From contig NZ_WVRE01000003.1 of assembly GCF_013111185.1 (NCBI RefSeq), positions 248,001 through 312,000 of the forward strand: a stretch of DNA of 64,000 nucleotides, given 5' to 3'. This document shows positions 27,281 through 36,214 of the stretch, piece after piece. How positions within the stretch are numbered: position 1 is the first letter of the stretch; each line of letters opens with the position of its first letter. The translations under genes and the position numbers were made by a program. The DNA is from Ruegeria sp. HKCCD7303. Its GTDB lineage: Bacteria; Pseudomonadota; Alphaproteobacteria; Rhodobacterales; Rhodobacteraceae. The notes beneath the pieces were generated by a model. It did not search any database. It saw only the letters and a program-made list of their open reading frames with translations, and was not told where the DNA came from.

Positions 27281-28618
27281 CTAGTTCGCAGGACTGACCG
27301 CGTGCAGTCGCCAAGTATTTGGAACGCCCTTCAACTCGTGCTCACCGCAGTCTTGAAACTCGAACGGCGCACCAAGCATCAGTTGCCGCGTGAGATCGGA
27401 TGCCAGAACCTGTCCTTCCTTGGCTTGGCCCATCACCCGCGCTGCTATGACCACGCCAAGGCCGCTGATATCCTCACCGCGAATTTCAATCTCACCAGTG
27501 TGAGCGCCGAAGCGTGCGTTAAGGTCGATTGCAGACAATGCTTCTTTCACAGAACCAGCGCAGGCCAGCGCGTTTGTAGGAGAACTGAACGTCGCCAGCA
27601 CGCCGTCGCCAGTGAATTTCACCAGATGACCACCGTGTCGAGAGATCTGGTTTGCGCAAATGTCATCGTGGCGGTTCATCAAGTTGCGCCAACTCTCATC
27701 ACCGATGCGTGCTTGTTGCGAAGTGGACGCGACCAGATCTGAGAATAGAACGGTAGCAAGGGTGCGCTTGGGTTGGATCGTCGCCGGTGCTTCGCCGGTG
27801 ACAAACTCGACGATTGCGGCCGAATAGCTGTCCACGTCGCCTTCCCATGGCACATGCTCGTGGCCGGGTATGGTTTTGTATTTAGTGGATGGCATCAAAC
27901 GCAGAAAATCTTGGGCGCAATCAGCCCCGTTGGGTTCTTCAAATTCGCGATGTATGACCAAAGTGGGTTGTGAAATAGAAGGCAGCAATTCCCGGATATC
28001 GATCCGGGCCGCCAATTCGAACAGGTTGGCGACTGTAATAGGGGTCGCGCTCATCCTTTGGAAATGCGCCCATGCTTCGTGAGCTTCAGCATCGTCCTCA
28101 CTTGGGCCGAAAGCCGAGAATGGGTGAGGTTTATAGAGCTTCCCCCAATTCTCACGGAACTGTTTCAACGCGATTTCAAGGCTTTCGGGGGTCAGGTAAC
28201 CGCGAGTTAGACGGCCTTGAGCGTACCCACCACACAAAGCCAGACGTTCAACGCGCTCGGGGCGCATCGCGGCATAGACACAGGCAAGGGAGGCCCCCTC
28301 GGAAAAAGCAATGACCGTGGCTGAGGTCATTTCAGTGACATCCATCACAGCCTCTATATCCATGACGCGCTCTTCAAGGGTTGGTGTCCCCTGAATGCGA
28401 TCTGACATGCCGTTGCCGCGCTTGTCGAAAGTAACCAATCTTCCCACCGAGCTGAGAGCTGTCATCCACTGCAGATAGCCCGGGTTTTCCATGGACGCTT
28501 CCAGGTGCGAAATCATTCCGGGGACCAAAACAAGATTGCGTGGCCCATCGCCCCAAACTTGATAGGCGATGGAAAGCCCGTCGCTTTCGGTGAAAAGGGT
28601 CTCCACATTGGCAGTCAT
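27281..28618 (-). CDS. Alpha/beta hydrolase fused to a class III nucleotidyl cyclase
   Basis: The 445-residue protein joins an N-terminal alpha/beta hydrolase (about 10-275), with nucleophile Ser106 in AFSEGAS, an acid on the later strand and His253 or His255 in GHEH, to a C-terminal adenylate/guanylate cyclase domain (about 285-440). The cyclase has metal-binding Asp294 in LFSDLVAS and Asp338 in TGDGVLATF. The ATG at 28618 follows GGGAGGGG; the frame's earlier start at 28726 is not used. A hydrolase coupled to cyclic nucleotide synthesis could make a second messenger in response to an ester or other small substrate. Confidence 0.85.
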   Translation of the reverse strand: MTANVETLFTESDGLSIAYQVWGDGPRNLVLVPGMISHLEASMENPGYLQWMTALSSVGRLVTFDKRGNGMSDRIQGTPTLEERVMDIEAVMDVTEMTSATVIAFSEGASLACVYAAMRPERVERLALCGGYAQGRLTRGYLTPESLEIALKQFRENWGKLYKPHPFSAFGPSEDDAEAHEAWAHFQRMSATPITVANLFELAARIDIRELLPSISQPTLVIHREFEEPNGADCAQDFLRLMPSTKYKTIPGHEHVPWEGDVDSYSAAIVEFVTGEAPATIQPKRTLATVLFSDLVASTSQQARIGDESWRNLMNRHDDICANQISRHGGHLVKFTGDGVLATFSSPTNALACAGSVKEALSAIDLNARFGAHTGEIEIRGEDISGLGVVIAARVMGQAKEGQVLASDLTRQLMLGAPFEFQDCGEHELKGVPNTWRLHAVSPAN

Positions 28619-28962
28619 GCGCCCCTCCCAGTCGTTCTTTGGCCGATGCTCCGCCCATGTTTTCAATGGTGTTCGCCGCGGGGCCAGCGCGTGATCATAT
28701 TGAGGTTCGAATGGCCTATCGGTCAATGATCTCTTTGGTTGAGCGCAACGTGCGTCATGCCTTAACTGTGATAATCAGGTTAAGAAAACTAAGGGTCTGC
28801 ACTTGTCCGCAAATCATTCATACAAACAAGTAGCAACGAACGATCGCTTCGAGTCCTGAGCAGTCATTCTAAAATTCAAATTTGATTGTCATGGATCAAG
28901 GCGCCGAAACTATTTGTACCTCAATCTTCTCCAATCCAAAAGTAATTGGGAGGGGATTACTA
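28619..28962. other. Intergenic region between the cyclase and alkylsulfatase genes
   Basis: This 344-base divergent gap must contain promoters for both genes. It holds one copy of the dispersed motif GATCGCTTCGAG (28842-28853). I see no palindrome strong enough to call an operator and no convincing small gene. Confidence 0.4.
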
Positions 28963-31065
28963 ATGACGACCCGACGTGATTTCATGAAAACCGTTCCGGC
29001 GATGGGAGCCGCTTTTGCCGTCGCGCCAACGTTCCTTTCAGAGGAAGGTTCCGCGCAAGCTCAGAGCGCCACACCTGCCGAAGGGCACTTTCATCCAAAA
29101 GGCAAAGCACCTTCCGAGCACACTTTGAAAATCCTCGCCGAAGCGCGGGAGGCGCTGCCGTTCTCAGATACCCGAGATTTCGACGAGCAGGCTCGTGGTT
29201 TTATCGCGGCAATGCCCGAAGACGAGATAATGGCGGATGCGGGCAACATTGCTTGGGACATGGCGAGCTTCCGCTTTTTCGACGAGGACAAGGACTGGCC
29301 CAGCATTCACCCTTCTTTGCAGCGTGTCTCACGGCTCAATCAGAACTATGGCCTCTATGAGGTGGTACCAGGCATATATCAGGTGCGCGGATTGGATTTA
29401 TCCGATGTTTCCTTCGTACGTGGTGACAACGGATGGATTGTCATCGATCCGCTTCTCACGACTGAGCCCGCTCGCGCAGCGTGGAACCTTTTTCAAGAAC
29501 ATGTCGGTGATGGCCTTCCAGTCACAGCCGTTATCTATTCGCATTCACATGGAGATCACTGGGGGGGCGTCCGCGGGATAGTTGACGAAGCCGACGTACG
29601 CGCGGGCAAGGTAGAAATTATCGCACCACGCGACTTCATGCAGTTCACAATTTCTGAAAACGTCTACGCTGGTAACGCGATGAACCGCCGCTTGTCCTAC
29701 CAGTATGGACAACAGCTTCCTATTAACCCGTTTGGCTTTGCCGGTCAGGGTCTAGGGCATCGCGTTTCGCTGGGCGCTCTTGGGCTGATCGCGCCGACAA
29801 AGATAATCGAAGAAGACATCGAATACATCGACGTCGATGGCGTGCGAATGGTCTTCCAAAACACACCGGGCACTGAAGCGCCTTCTAATATGAATACGTA
29901 CATTCCTGATATGAAGGCCCTCTGGATGGCCGAGAATATTACCGGCACATTGCACAACATTTACACCCTACGCGGCGCGCCGGTGCGTGATCCGCTGCGC
30001 TGGTCTAAGTACATCTCGCGTGCGTTGCACCTATTTGGCGAAGAAGCAGAGGTGATGTTCCAATCGCACCATTGGCCTCGTTGGGGCAACGACCGCATTC
30101 AAGAGATCATGCGGGCGCAGCGCGATATGTACGCGCATTTCAATAATCAGGTGCTGCACTTTGCCAATCAGGGCGTAACGATCAACCAGATCCAGAACGT
30201 CTACGAGATGCCCAAAAGCTTGCAGAACGAATGGCATTGCCGCGGCTATCACGGCTCGCCCGAGCACAACAGCCGAGGGGTAATCCAGCGGTACCTCGGG
30301 TTTTGGGATGCCAATCCCGCGACACTTATCCCGCCGTCTCCGGAAGACTCAGCGCCGCTCTATGTCGAGATGATGGGCGGATCGGACAAGATCATGGCCA
30401 AAGGGCAGGAACTTTTTGGTGCGGGCGAGTACAAGATGGCCGTCGAAATCCTGAACAGGCTTTTTCTGGCTGAAAATGATAATCAGCTAGCTCGTGATCT
30501 CTTGGCAGATTGCTATGAACAGCTTGGCTACCAACAAGAAAATCCCGGATTGCGGAATAGCTTCTTGTCGGGTGCTTATGAATTACGCTCCGGCATCTCA
30601 GATGCGCCGGTGCTTAGCTCGACCAGCCCCGACGTAATCCGCGCAATGTCCACCGAGCTGTTCCTGAACTACCTCGGCATCAAGATGGACAGCCGCAAAG
30701 CCGAAGGCATGCGGTTCACCATCAACTTGGTCACACCGGACAATGGAGAGAAGTTCATCATCGAACTGGAAAATGCCACCCTGACCAACATCGAGGGGTA
30801 TCAAGCGAATGATCCGGACCTGACGCTTGTGATCAATCGCTCAGACCTCGAAATGACGATGATGGGTGCGGTAGAGCTGGAGCAGCAGATTGCAGATGGC
30901 ACTGCTAAGATTGAAGGCGATGCCAACGTTCTCTCACAACTTGCCTCAACCATGGTTGACTTTGACCCATTGTTCGAGATCTTGCCCGGCACCGCGGCTG
31001 GGGAGGCCCAAGTCGTGGCGTCCAATGCGTATGAGGCTGTTCCCGGCGCGACAATCCCTGAATAA
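28963..31065 (+). CDS. Linear primary-alkylsulfatase (SdsA-type), Tat-exported
   Basis: The 700-residue enzyme has a twin-arginine signal (TTRRDFMKTVPAMGAAFAVA in sense), so it is folded before export to the periplasm. The metallo-beta-lactamase domain carries SHSHGDHWGG (193-202), and the protein continues through a helical dimerisation region to a C-terminal SCP2-like lipid-binding domain, exactly the SdsA/BDS1 layout. It cleaves sulfate from long-chain alkyl sulfates such as SDS. The ATG at 28963 has GGGAGGGG 8 bases upstream; an upstream frame from 28882 would bury the Tat signal. A strong terminator follows. Confidence 0.93.
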   Translation: MTTRRDFMKTVPAMGAAFAVAPTFLSEEGSAQAQSATPAEGHFHPKGKAPSEHTLKILAEAREALPFSDTRDFDEQARGFIAAMPEDEIMADAGNIAWDMASFRFFDEDKDWPSIHPSLQRVSRLNQNYGLYEVVPGIYQVRGLDLSDVSFVRGDNGWIVIDPLLTTEPARAAWNLFQEHVGDGLPVTAVIYSHSHGDHWGGVRGIVDEADVRAGKVEIIAPRDFMQFTISENVYAGNAMNRRLSYQYGQQLPINPFGFAGQGLGHRVSLGALGLIAPTKIIEEDIEYIDVDGVRMVFQNTPGTEAPSNMNTYIPDMKALWMAENITGTLHNIYTLRGAPVRDPLRWSKYISRALHLFGEEAEVMFQSHHWPRWGNDRIQEIMRAQRDMYAHFNNQVLHFANQGVTINQIQNVYEMPKSLQNEWHCRGYHGSPEHNSRGVIQRYLGFWDANPATLIPPSPEDSAPLYVEMMGGSDKIMAKGQELFGAGEYKMAVEILNRLFLAENDNQLARDLLADCYEQLGYQQENPGLRNSFLSGAYELRSGISDAPVLSSTSPDVIRAMSTELFLNYLGIKMDSRKAEGMRFTINLVTPDNGEKFIIELENATLTNIEGYQANDPDLTLVINRSDLEMTMMGAVELEQQIADGTAKIEGDANVLSQLASTMVDFDPLFEILPGTAAGEAQVVASNAYEAVPGATIPE

Positions 31066-31403
31066 CTCAGCTTAAGGCAAGGTGGACTATGTCACCTTGC
31101 CTCAATTTCCCTGTCTTTTGGAAATGACTAATTTCGAACGGTAGCTTTGTCCGCTTAGCAGGCATTCATTGAATTCTGCCGAACGACCGCTTCGAGCCCG
31201 ACGTAACCGTGCGTTTCAAGGCCGCTAACAAGAGGGTCAAATGTCTTTAACTTGTCGGCATTTCTTCGACTCACGTGTTGAATCGGTGTAACGCACCTTC
31301 GAAACGTCCGAATAGATGGCCTGGGTTTCCAAGCAAATCTCGGTCACGGTAGACAGCTTGTTGGGGGCCGGAAAGCGGACGAGTGCAGAACGCAAGTGAA
31401 CGT
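31066..31403. other. Convergent intergenic region with a terminator and repeat motif
   Basis: This 338-base gap between the alkylsulfatase and ion-channel 3' ends contains the hairpin at 31075-31102 and a degenerate dispersed element (GCTTTGTCCGC at 31144 and GACCGCTTCGAG at 31185). No gene is supported. Confidence 0.45.
31075..31102 (+). terminator. Terminator after the alkylsulfatase gene
   Basis: AGGCAAGGTG (31075-31084) and CACCTTGCCT (31093-31102) form a perfect 10-bp stem with an 8-base loop, followed by CAATTTCCCTGTCTTTT. It starts 10 bases past the stop codon. Confidence 0.75.
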
Positions 31404-32366
31404 TTAGGGCTTTGCATTTTGCCCCGTTGGCTGACCGCAGGTAGGACAGTGATCGAACTGTGATATCGCTTCGGTGTGCACGCGGTTTCGGATATGATCT
31501 GCAGCGCGGCGCGACAGACCCAATTGCTTGCGAACAGCGTCAATTTCCTTCTCATCAGCCTCGCAGATATCGCCATCTTCCAGTGCTTTTCGAAATTCGA
31601 GCTCCAAGCTCGCACGTCGGCGGTGTAACTGGTCGTTTAGCCCGCTGGCGATGATACCTGCCGGCAATGCCGCCATTCCAATGCCAATCACTGTGATCGC
31701 AGCACCGAAGATCTTTCCGGCCACAGTAACAGGTGTCACGTCGCCATAGCCAACGGTCGTCAGCGTTGCCATGGCCCACCACATAGCCGCGGGGATGGAG
31801 CCAAACGCTTCTGGCTGCGCCTCGTGCTCTGCCAGCCAAGCGCCGCTTGCGGCAAAGATCAGCATCACCATCAGGATGAAGAAACCTGCAAAAAAAGCGC
31901 CGGCCTCTTCCTCGAACACGGCAAGCAACATGCCGAGTGCGGGCGAATACCGCGTGAGCTTGAGCAGTCGAAGCATTCGAAATGTCCGAAGAAGACGCAG
32001 ATCAACCGGGAAAATCAGGTAAAGCAGCGCAGGTAATATCGCTAGTAAATCGATGATGGCGATCGGCGAGACGGCCCAGGCGGCGCGCGTTTTGTAACTT
32101 GGATTTTCGGTGGCGACCCACAGCCTTGCCGCGTATTCGACCACGAAAACAAACAGAGAAAGACCCTCAAAGAGGTTCAGCGCCAGGCCCCAACGGAAAT
32201 ATATGGAGTCGACCGTTTCCAGGATAACGGCGGCCACGTTCAGCGTGATTAGGGCAATTAGAGCTATTTCAAGAAACCACGGACCGGTGGCCGCCCGGTC
32301 CGGGCGCTCGAGCCACCAATAGACTTTCCTTCTTAGAAAGCCTGAATTTGTCACAGCCTCACTCAT
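31404..32366 (-). CDS. Voltage-gated potassium channel-type ion transporter
   Basis: The 320-residue protein is a six-helix channel subunit. The S4 segment is arginine-rich (DLRLLRTFRMLRLLKLTRY) and the pore has the potassium filter TTVGYGD (203-209). The cytoplasmic tail is charged and coiled, ending with a CPTCGQ cysteine pair like half of a zinc ribbon. It opens the inner membrane to potassium in a voltage- or stress-dependent way. Its start overlaps the 3' end of ltrA by 8 bases, so the two are co-transcribed. Confidence 0.9.
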   Translation of the reverse strand: MSEAVTNSGFLRRKVYWWLERPDRAATGPWFLEIALIALITLNVAAVILETVDSIYFRWGLALNLFEGLSLFVFVVEYAARLWVATENPSYKTRAAWAVSPIAIIDLLAILPALLYLIFPVDLRLLRTFRMLRLLKLTRYSPALGMLLAVFEEEAGAFFAGFFILMVMLIFAASGAWLAEHEAQPEAFGSIPAAMWWAMATLTTVGYGDVTPVTVAGKIFGAAITVIGIGMAALPAGIIASGLNDQLHRRRASLELEFRKALEDGDICEADEKEIDAVRKQLGLSRRAADHIRNRVHTEAISQFDHCPTCGQPTGQNAKP

Positions 32367-33549
32367 GTCGAAACTTCGTCCAGGCGCGTGTCAAGGGGAT
32401 TGCGATTTGCGATAGCAAAGCGGTCCCCCAAATAAGATTGCCAACCAATGAGGGGACATGTGGGACGACATAGAAACAGGCAATAGCCAGAACAATCCCA
32501 AACACCCGTACATCCCAACGGCCGAAATCCGATGCCAAACGGTGTTCTGTGACGCTCTGAAGCACCCAAAGCATTGCGATATAACCAGCAAGACCGAAAC
32601 AGCCAATGGCGGCATATTCGGTTGGATATGGTTCCCAAAATCCGACTTTGACCTCGGCAGCAAGAGCGACGCCGACCATGACGCCGCAAAGCATCAAGAT
32701 CAGATGCGCAAGCCACCAGATGACCAATGTCGACACCTTTTTGTCCTTTGGTTTGGCATTGCCGACAAAGTCGAAATAGATCCAGCACATGACGAACATC
32801 GACACACCACCGATGACAAAATTGACCAGCACGTCGGGCGAAACTTTGTAGATGCCTTTCTCGGACAGGGTGACAACCAGTTTGAAGAACCCTTCGCCCA
32901 AAACGATCAGTGTCAGCAGAGCAAACCGTTCGGCCATGTGGCCAAGGCGGGGAACGAACCGCTCAAAACGCAGGACGGTGACACCGGGGATCATGTACAT
33001 TGCCTGCGTGGCCACCATAGCTGCCGCGAATACCCAATAGGCAAGCGGAGTGGGCAAAAAAGCCGCGATGGCAAAGATTACCGCAAAGACCGAGAAATTG
33101 CGGATCTGGGCCGTCGACATCGACTCGCCTGAAGAATTGGCCCGCCGGGCTCGATAGTACAGCGCCGCGATCATGGCCCTGTTCGCGGCAAATCCTAACG
33201 CGAAGAAAACCCAACCCTTTCCGTCAATAGCCGGGATCGCCGCTGCCATAAACATCACGGTACAGATCATTACGGACATGATCAGGCGATGCCAAAAATC
33301 CGTACTGACGTAGATCGAGTTGAATATGCTGAGTTCGCCCCACGCGTACCAGAGCGTGATGAACACCCCGGCGAACACAAGAAACCCATGCAGATCGAGA
33401 TGATGCGAAAGGTAATTGCCCAGCAGAAAGATCGTCACGACATGGATCAGGTCATAGAACAGCTCGGCCCAGTGGACATGATCATGTGCGTGGTCAAGGT
33501 CCCGGTGATGTTGGGGCTTTCGCCACATGGGGTGGTCATGCAGTGCCAT
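32359..33549 (-). CDS. ltrA: Low temperature requirement protein A (LtrA) family
   Basis: The 396-residue integral membrane protein starts with a histidine-rich segment (MALHDHPMWRKPQHHRDLDH) and then VHWAELFYDLIHVVTIF, the hallmark of LtrA proteins. About ten membrane helices follow, with ERFALLTLIVLGEGFFKLVV, another family block. LtrA was first linked to cold growth in Listeria; its biochemical function is unknown. It is upstream of and coupled to the channel gene. Confidence 0.9.
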   Translation of the reverse strand: MALHDHPMWRKPQHHRDLDHAHDHVHWAELFYDLIHVVTIFLLGNYLSHHLDLHGFLVFAGVFITLWYAWGELSIFNSIYVSTDFWHRLIMSVMICTVMFMAAAIPAIDGKGWVFFALGFAANRAMIAALYYRARRANSSGESMSTAQIRNFSVFAVIFAIAAFLPTPLAYWVFAAAMVATQAMYMIPGVTVLRFERFVPRLGHMAERFALLTLIVLGEGFFKLVVTLSEKGIYKVSPDVLVNFVIGGVSMFVMCWIYFDFVGNAKPKDKKVSTLVIWWLAHLILMLCGVMVGVALAAEVKVGFWEPYPTEYAAIGCFGLAGYIAMLWVLQSVTEHRLASDFGRWDVRVFGIVLAIACFYVVPHVPSLVGNLIWGTALLSQIAIPLTRAWTKFRHE

Positions 33550-33746
33550 AAATTAGAACTCTTCAAGGTTGAAAGGCTGTAGTGGCCGACATGCAGCCAC
33601 CCCGACTGAATTTTTTCTATAACGGAAGGTTGTCGCGGAGACCTACGTCATGCAACCCCCACAATGGTTGTTCAGCGAGGGCATGCCGGGAAACATCCGT
33701 CCGTTCGTGGATTTTTTGTGCCGGAAGGACACGGCATTCACGGGTG

Positions 33747-34400
33747 TCACGCGGCCCTGTCGTCTCGTAGTTGCAGCAGGATGCGGGTGTAGTTTTCTAC
33801 GCCCTGCGCGCCGGTCACAAGGTGGCGTTGGTCGAACATCATTGCGGGCACGCCTCGAACACCTTGGTTGATCCAGATTTGCTCTTTCTGGCGCACGTGA
33901 TTGGCCCGATCTTGGCTTTGCAACATGTCCAGCGCATCCGCGCGGTTCAGCCCGATGCCAGCAGCCGCGCCGGCCAGAACCTGTATGTCCGAGACATTTT
34001 CGCGGCGTGTAAAGAACGCCGAAAAAAGGGCCTGCTTCATTTCGTGGCCCTTGCCTTGCTCGGCGGCCCAGTCAATCAATTGATGCGCGCGGAAGGTGTT
34101 ATATATCCGCATGTCATCGGCGTAATTGAACGTGAACCCCAGTGCTGCGCCCATCTCGGTCAGGCGGGCTCGTGCCTGGATCGACCCTTCCAACGTGGTC
34201 CCGTATTTCGATGCCAGATGGTCGCGCAGGTTCTCTCCGCGTTCTGCCATCTGAGGATTCAGCTCGAACGGGTGCCAGCGGATATCCAGTTCGACGCCGG
34301 TGTCGCGTGCGGCCTTGGCGAGCTGGTGGTAGCCAATCACACACCACGGACAAACAACGTCTGACACGACATCGACACGGAAAGAGGGCGCATCTGGCAC
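33747..34400 (-). CDS. DsbA-family FrnE-like oxidoreductase
   Basis: The 217-residue thioredoxin-fold protein has the active-site pair CPWC (Cys17, Cys20) right after the first strand, then the helical insertion of the FrnE/2-hydroxychromene-2-carboxylate isomerase-like branch, and VRGVPAMMF with the cis-Pro. No signal peptide is present, so it acts in the cytoplasm, probably on thiol or polyketide-like substrates. It is the last gene of a three-gene operon with a glutathione transferase and a quinone reductase-like protein. Confidence 0.9.
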   Translation of the reverse strand: MPDAPSFRVDVVSDVVCPWCVIGYHQLAKAARDTGVELDIRWHPFELNPQMAERGENLRDHLASKYGTTLEGSIQARARLTEMGAALGFTFNYADDMRIYNTFRAHQLIDWAAEQGKGHEMKQALFSAFFTRRENVSDIQVLAGAAAGIGLNRADALDMLQSQDRANHVRQKEQIWINQGVRGVPAMMFDQRHLVTGAQGVENYTRILLQLRDDRAA

Positions 34401-34403
34401 GGT

Positions 34404-35123
34404 TCAGGTTCCTTTCACATCTCCGGAAAAACGCGCCGCGTTTTCCTTGGCAAAGGCGCTGGCATCCGCGTTAGCATCCCAGAACTGTGGGTTGGCCTTG
34501 GGGATGGTCAGCGCTCTCTGCACAGCGGGCCGGGCATCGATACGGTCAAACCAGGCGTTCAGATGCGGAAGGTCCGACACATCCACCCGGGCCCAGACAT
34601 AGGCACGCGCCCACGGGTACAGCATCATGTCAGCGATGGTGTATTCGTCCGCTGCAATCCATTCACGCCCGTCCAGCCGTGTGTTCATCACCTCCATCAA
34701 TCGGCGGCTTTCGTCCACGTAGCGACGGATCGAGAAGGGCTCTTCGTGGCCATTTGGCGCGGCGATATGCTGGAAATACATCGCCTGTCCCATCATCGGC
34801 CCCACATGGCTGACCTGAAACAGCATCCACTGCACAACCTCGGACCGCTTGACCGGGTCCGACGGCAGGAATTTTCCATATTTCTCGGCCAGATGCCACA
34901 GGATCGCACCGGATTCGAAGATGGCACGGCCTTCCGAACGGTCCTCAATCGTTGGGATCTTTCCGTTTGGGTTCAGCGCCAGGTAATCCGGCGCCTTCTG
35001 TTCCTGTTTGGAAAAGTTGATATGGGTCAGGTCGTAGGGGATACCTGCCTCTTCCAGAAAAATGACCGGCTTGTAGCCGTTCATCGTGCCTGCGGTATAC
35101 AGGTGAATATCAGGCTGGGACAT
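34404..35123 (-). CDS. Glutathione S-transferase family protein
   Basis: The 239-residue protein has an N-terminal thioredoxin-like domain (IHLYTAGTMNGYKPVIFLEEA, with LNPNGKIPTIED and the ESGAIL glutathione-binding segment) and an all-helical C-terminal domain. This matches the YfcG/YghU-type GST group that acts on organic peroxides or disulfides. I use the ATG at 35123, 6 bases after GAGG; the start 15 bases earlier lacks it. It overlaps the end of the upstream flavoprotein gene by 14 bases, indicating tight operon coupling. Confidence 0.9.
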   Translation of the reverse strand: MSQPDIHLYTAGTMNGYKPVIFLEEAGIPYDLTHINFSKQEQKAPDYLALNPNGKIPTIEDRSEGRAIFESGAILWHLAEKYGKFLPSDPVKRSEVVQWMLFQVSHVGPMMGQAMYFQHIAAPNGHEEPFSIRRYVDESRRLMEVMNTRLDGREWIAADEYTIADMMLYPWARAYVWARVDVSDLPHLNAWFDRIDARPAVQRALTIPKANPQFWDANADASAFAKENAARFSGDVKGT

Positions 35124-35718
35124 GTTCAACCTCGACAAAAGTGGATTTCAGATGCGCGTCAAATCGAGCGAAATCGGCCTCGATTTCGGGGTTCTTCATA
35201 ACATCGAATGCCGCGAATGTCGGTAGGGCCTGCATACCGAAGAACTTGGCGTTCAGATGCATCGGGCGCAGCAGATCGTCAACGCTTGCTCCGGCAAAGA
35301 ACGGCTCGGCGGGGTTGTCGAATGCTTCTTTCGGCGCATTAAATGTCACCGACAGCATGTATGTCTTGCTGTGCAGTGATCCACCCATGCCGTAGTTGGC
35401 TTTTGGTGCGTCGGCGGTGCGACCGTCGCCAGCGCATAAGCGGCCATCCATTCCGGCTGTGTAGACCTCATCCATATATTTTTTGAAGATCCATGGGACG
35501 CCCATCCAGTTTACCGGGAACTGCATGATGACCGTATCTGCCCAAACATGCGCCTCGACCTCTGAATTTGCGTCATAGCCATCAGCAACGGTGGTCATGC
35601 GTACTTCGTGGCCCATTGCGGCCAACGTTCTGCGTGCGCGTTCGACGAGGCTGGCGTTCAACTGTCCGGGGGCGAATTCGTAGGGCTGGGTGCCGTTCAC
35701 GATGAGGATTTTACTCAT
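35110..35718 (-). CDS. MdaB-like NAD(P)H-quinone oxidoreductase
   Basis: The 202-residue flavodoxin-fold protein starts MSKILIVNGTQPYEFAPGQL, then has WADTVIMQFPVNWMGVPWIFKKYMDEV, the FMN/FAD site typical of MdaB. Such enzymes reduce quinones by two electrons and protect against semiquinone stress. The ATG at 35718 is favoured because AGGA lies 7 bases upstream; an ATG two codons earlier touches it. It heads the operon and is divergent from an HxlR regulator. Confidence 0.9.
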   Translation of the reverse strand: MSKILIVNGTQPYEFAPGQLNASLVERARRTLAAMGHEVRMTTVADGYDANSEVEAHVWADTVIMQFPVNWMGVPWIFKKYMDEVYTAGMDGRLCAGDGRTADAPKANYGMGGSLHSKTYMLSVTFNAPKEAFDNPAEPFFAGASVDDLLRPMHLNAKFFGMQALPTFAAFDVMKNPEIEADFARFDAHLKSTFVEVEHVPA

Positions 35719-35805
35719 GTCCATATCCTATATGTGCACTGTGTGAACCCCTTGACGTAGGAGGGGGTCGGGAGCATTTGAGTATTGAGGTGTGGAAAAT
35801 CAACC

Positions 35806-35836
35806 AGTATACTTTTAGTAACCTTAAAAAATAAGG
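35806..35836. promoter_or_regulatory. Candidate HxlR operator
   Basis: The 130-base divergent gap has the 8-bp palindrome AGTATACT (35806-35813) and the inverted repeat CCTTA-AAAAA-TAAGG (35822-35836), the latter overlapping the ribosome site of the hxlR gene. HxlR dimers bind short AT-rich palindromes, so either could be the site. Confidence 0.4.
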
Positions 35837-35848
35837 GGAAGGATAACG

Positions 35849-36214
35849 ATGCGGGCGCGGGTGGACGAAGATGTGAAAGGGCGCCGAATTGTGACAGAGG
35901 CCTGCCAGGAGCCATGCGCAATTGAACGGGGCATGCGGATCATCGGTGGTAAATGGACCGGGTCCATCCTATGGCACCTGAAGGATCGTCCGGTGCGTTT
36001 CAACGATCTTGCTCGGTTGCTGGGTGGGGCCAGTAAAAAGATGATTGCCGAGCGGCTGCGCCAGCTAGAGGATCAGGGGTTGGTGAGCCGACACGTGATG
36101 GATACCGCGCCGGTTTCCGTGCAGTATTCTATCACTGACCTTGGCCGCACGGCACTTGGGTTTCTCGACGAATTGCGAAAGTGGAGCGAGGAATTGCCTA
36201 ACGGCTTAAAGTGA
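35849..36214 (+). CDS. HxlR-family transcriptional regulator
   Basis: The 121-residue winged-helix protein has the family's core: CAIERGMRIIGGKWTGSILWHL, RFNDLARLLGGASKKMIAERLRQLEDQGLVSR and VQYSITDLGRTALGFLDEL. Two cysteines at positions 19 and 23 lie at the usual redox-sensing location; quinone- and electrophile-responsive members such as YodB and QorR use an N-terminal Cys. GGGGAAGG precedes the ATG. It is divergent from the quinone reductase operon and probably represses it until thiols are modified. Confidence 0.9.
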   Translation: MRARVDEDVKGRRIVTEACQEPCAIERGMRIIGGKWTGSILWHLKDRPVRFNDLARLLGGASKKMIAERLRQLEDQGLVSRHVMDTAPVSVQYSITDLGRTALGFLDELRKWSEELPNGLK

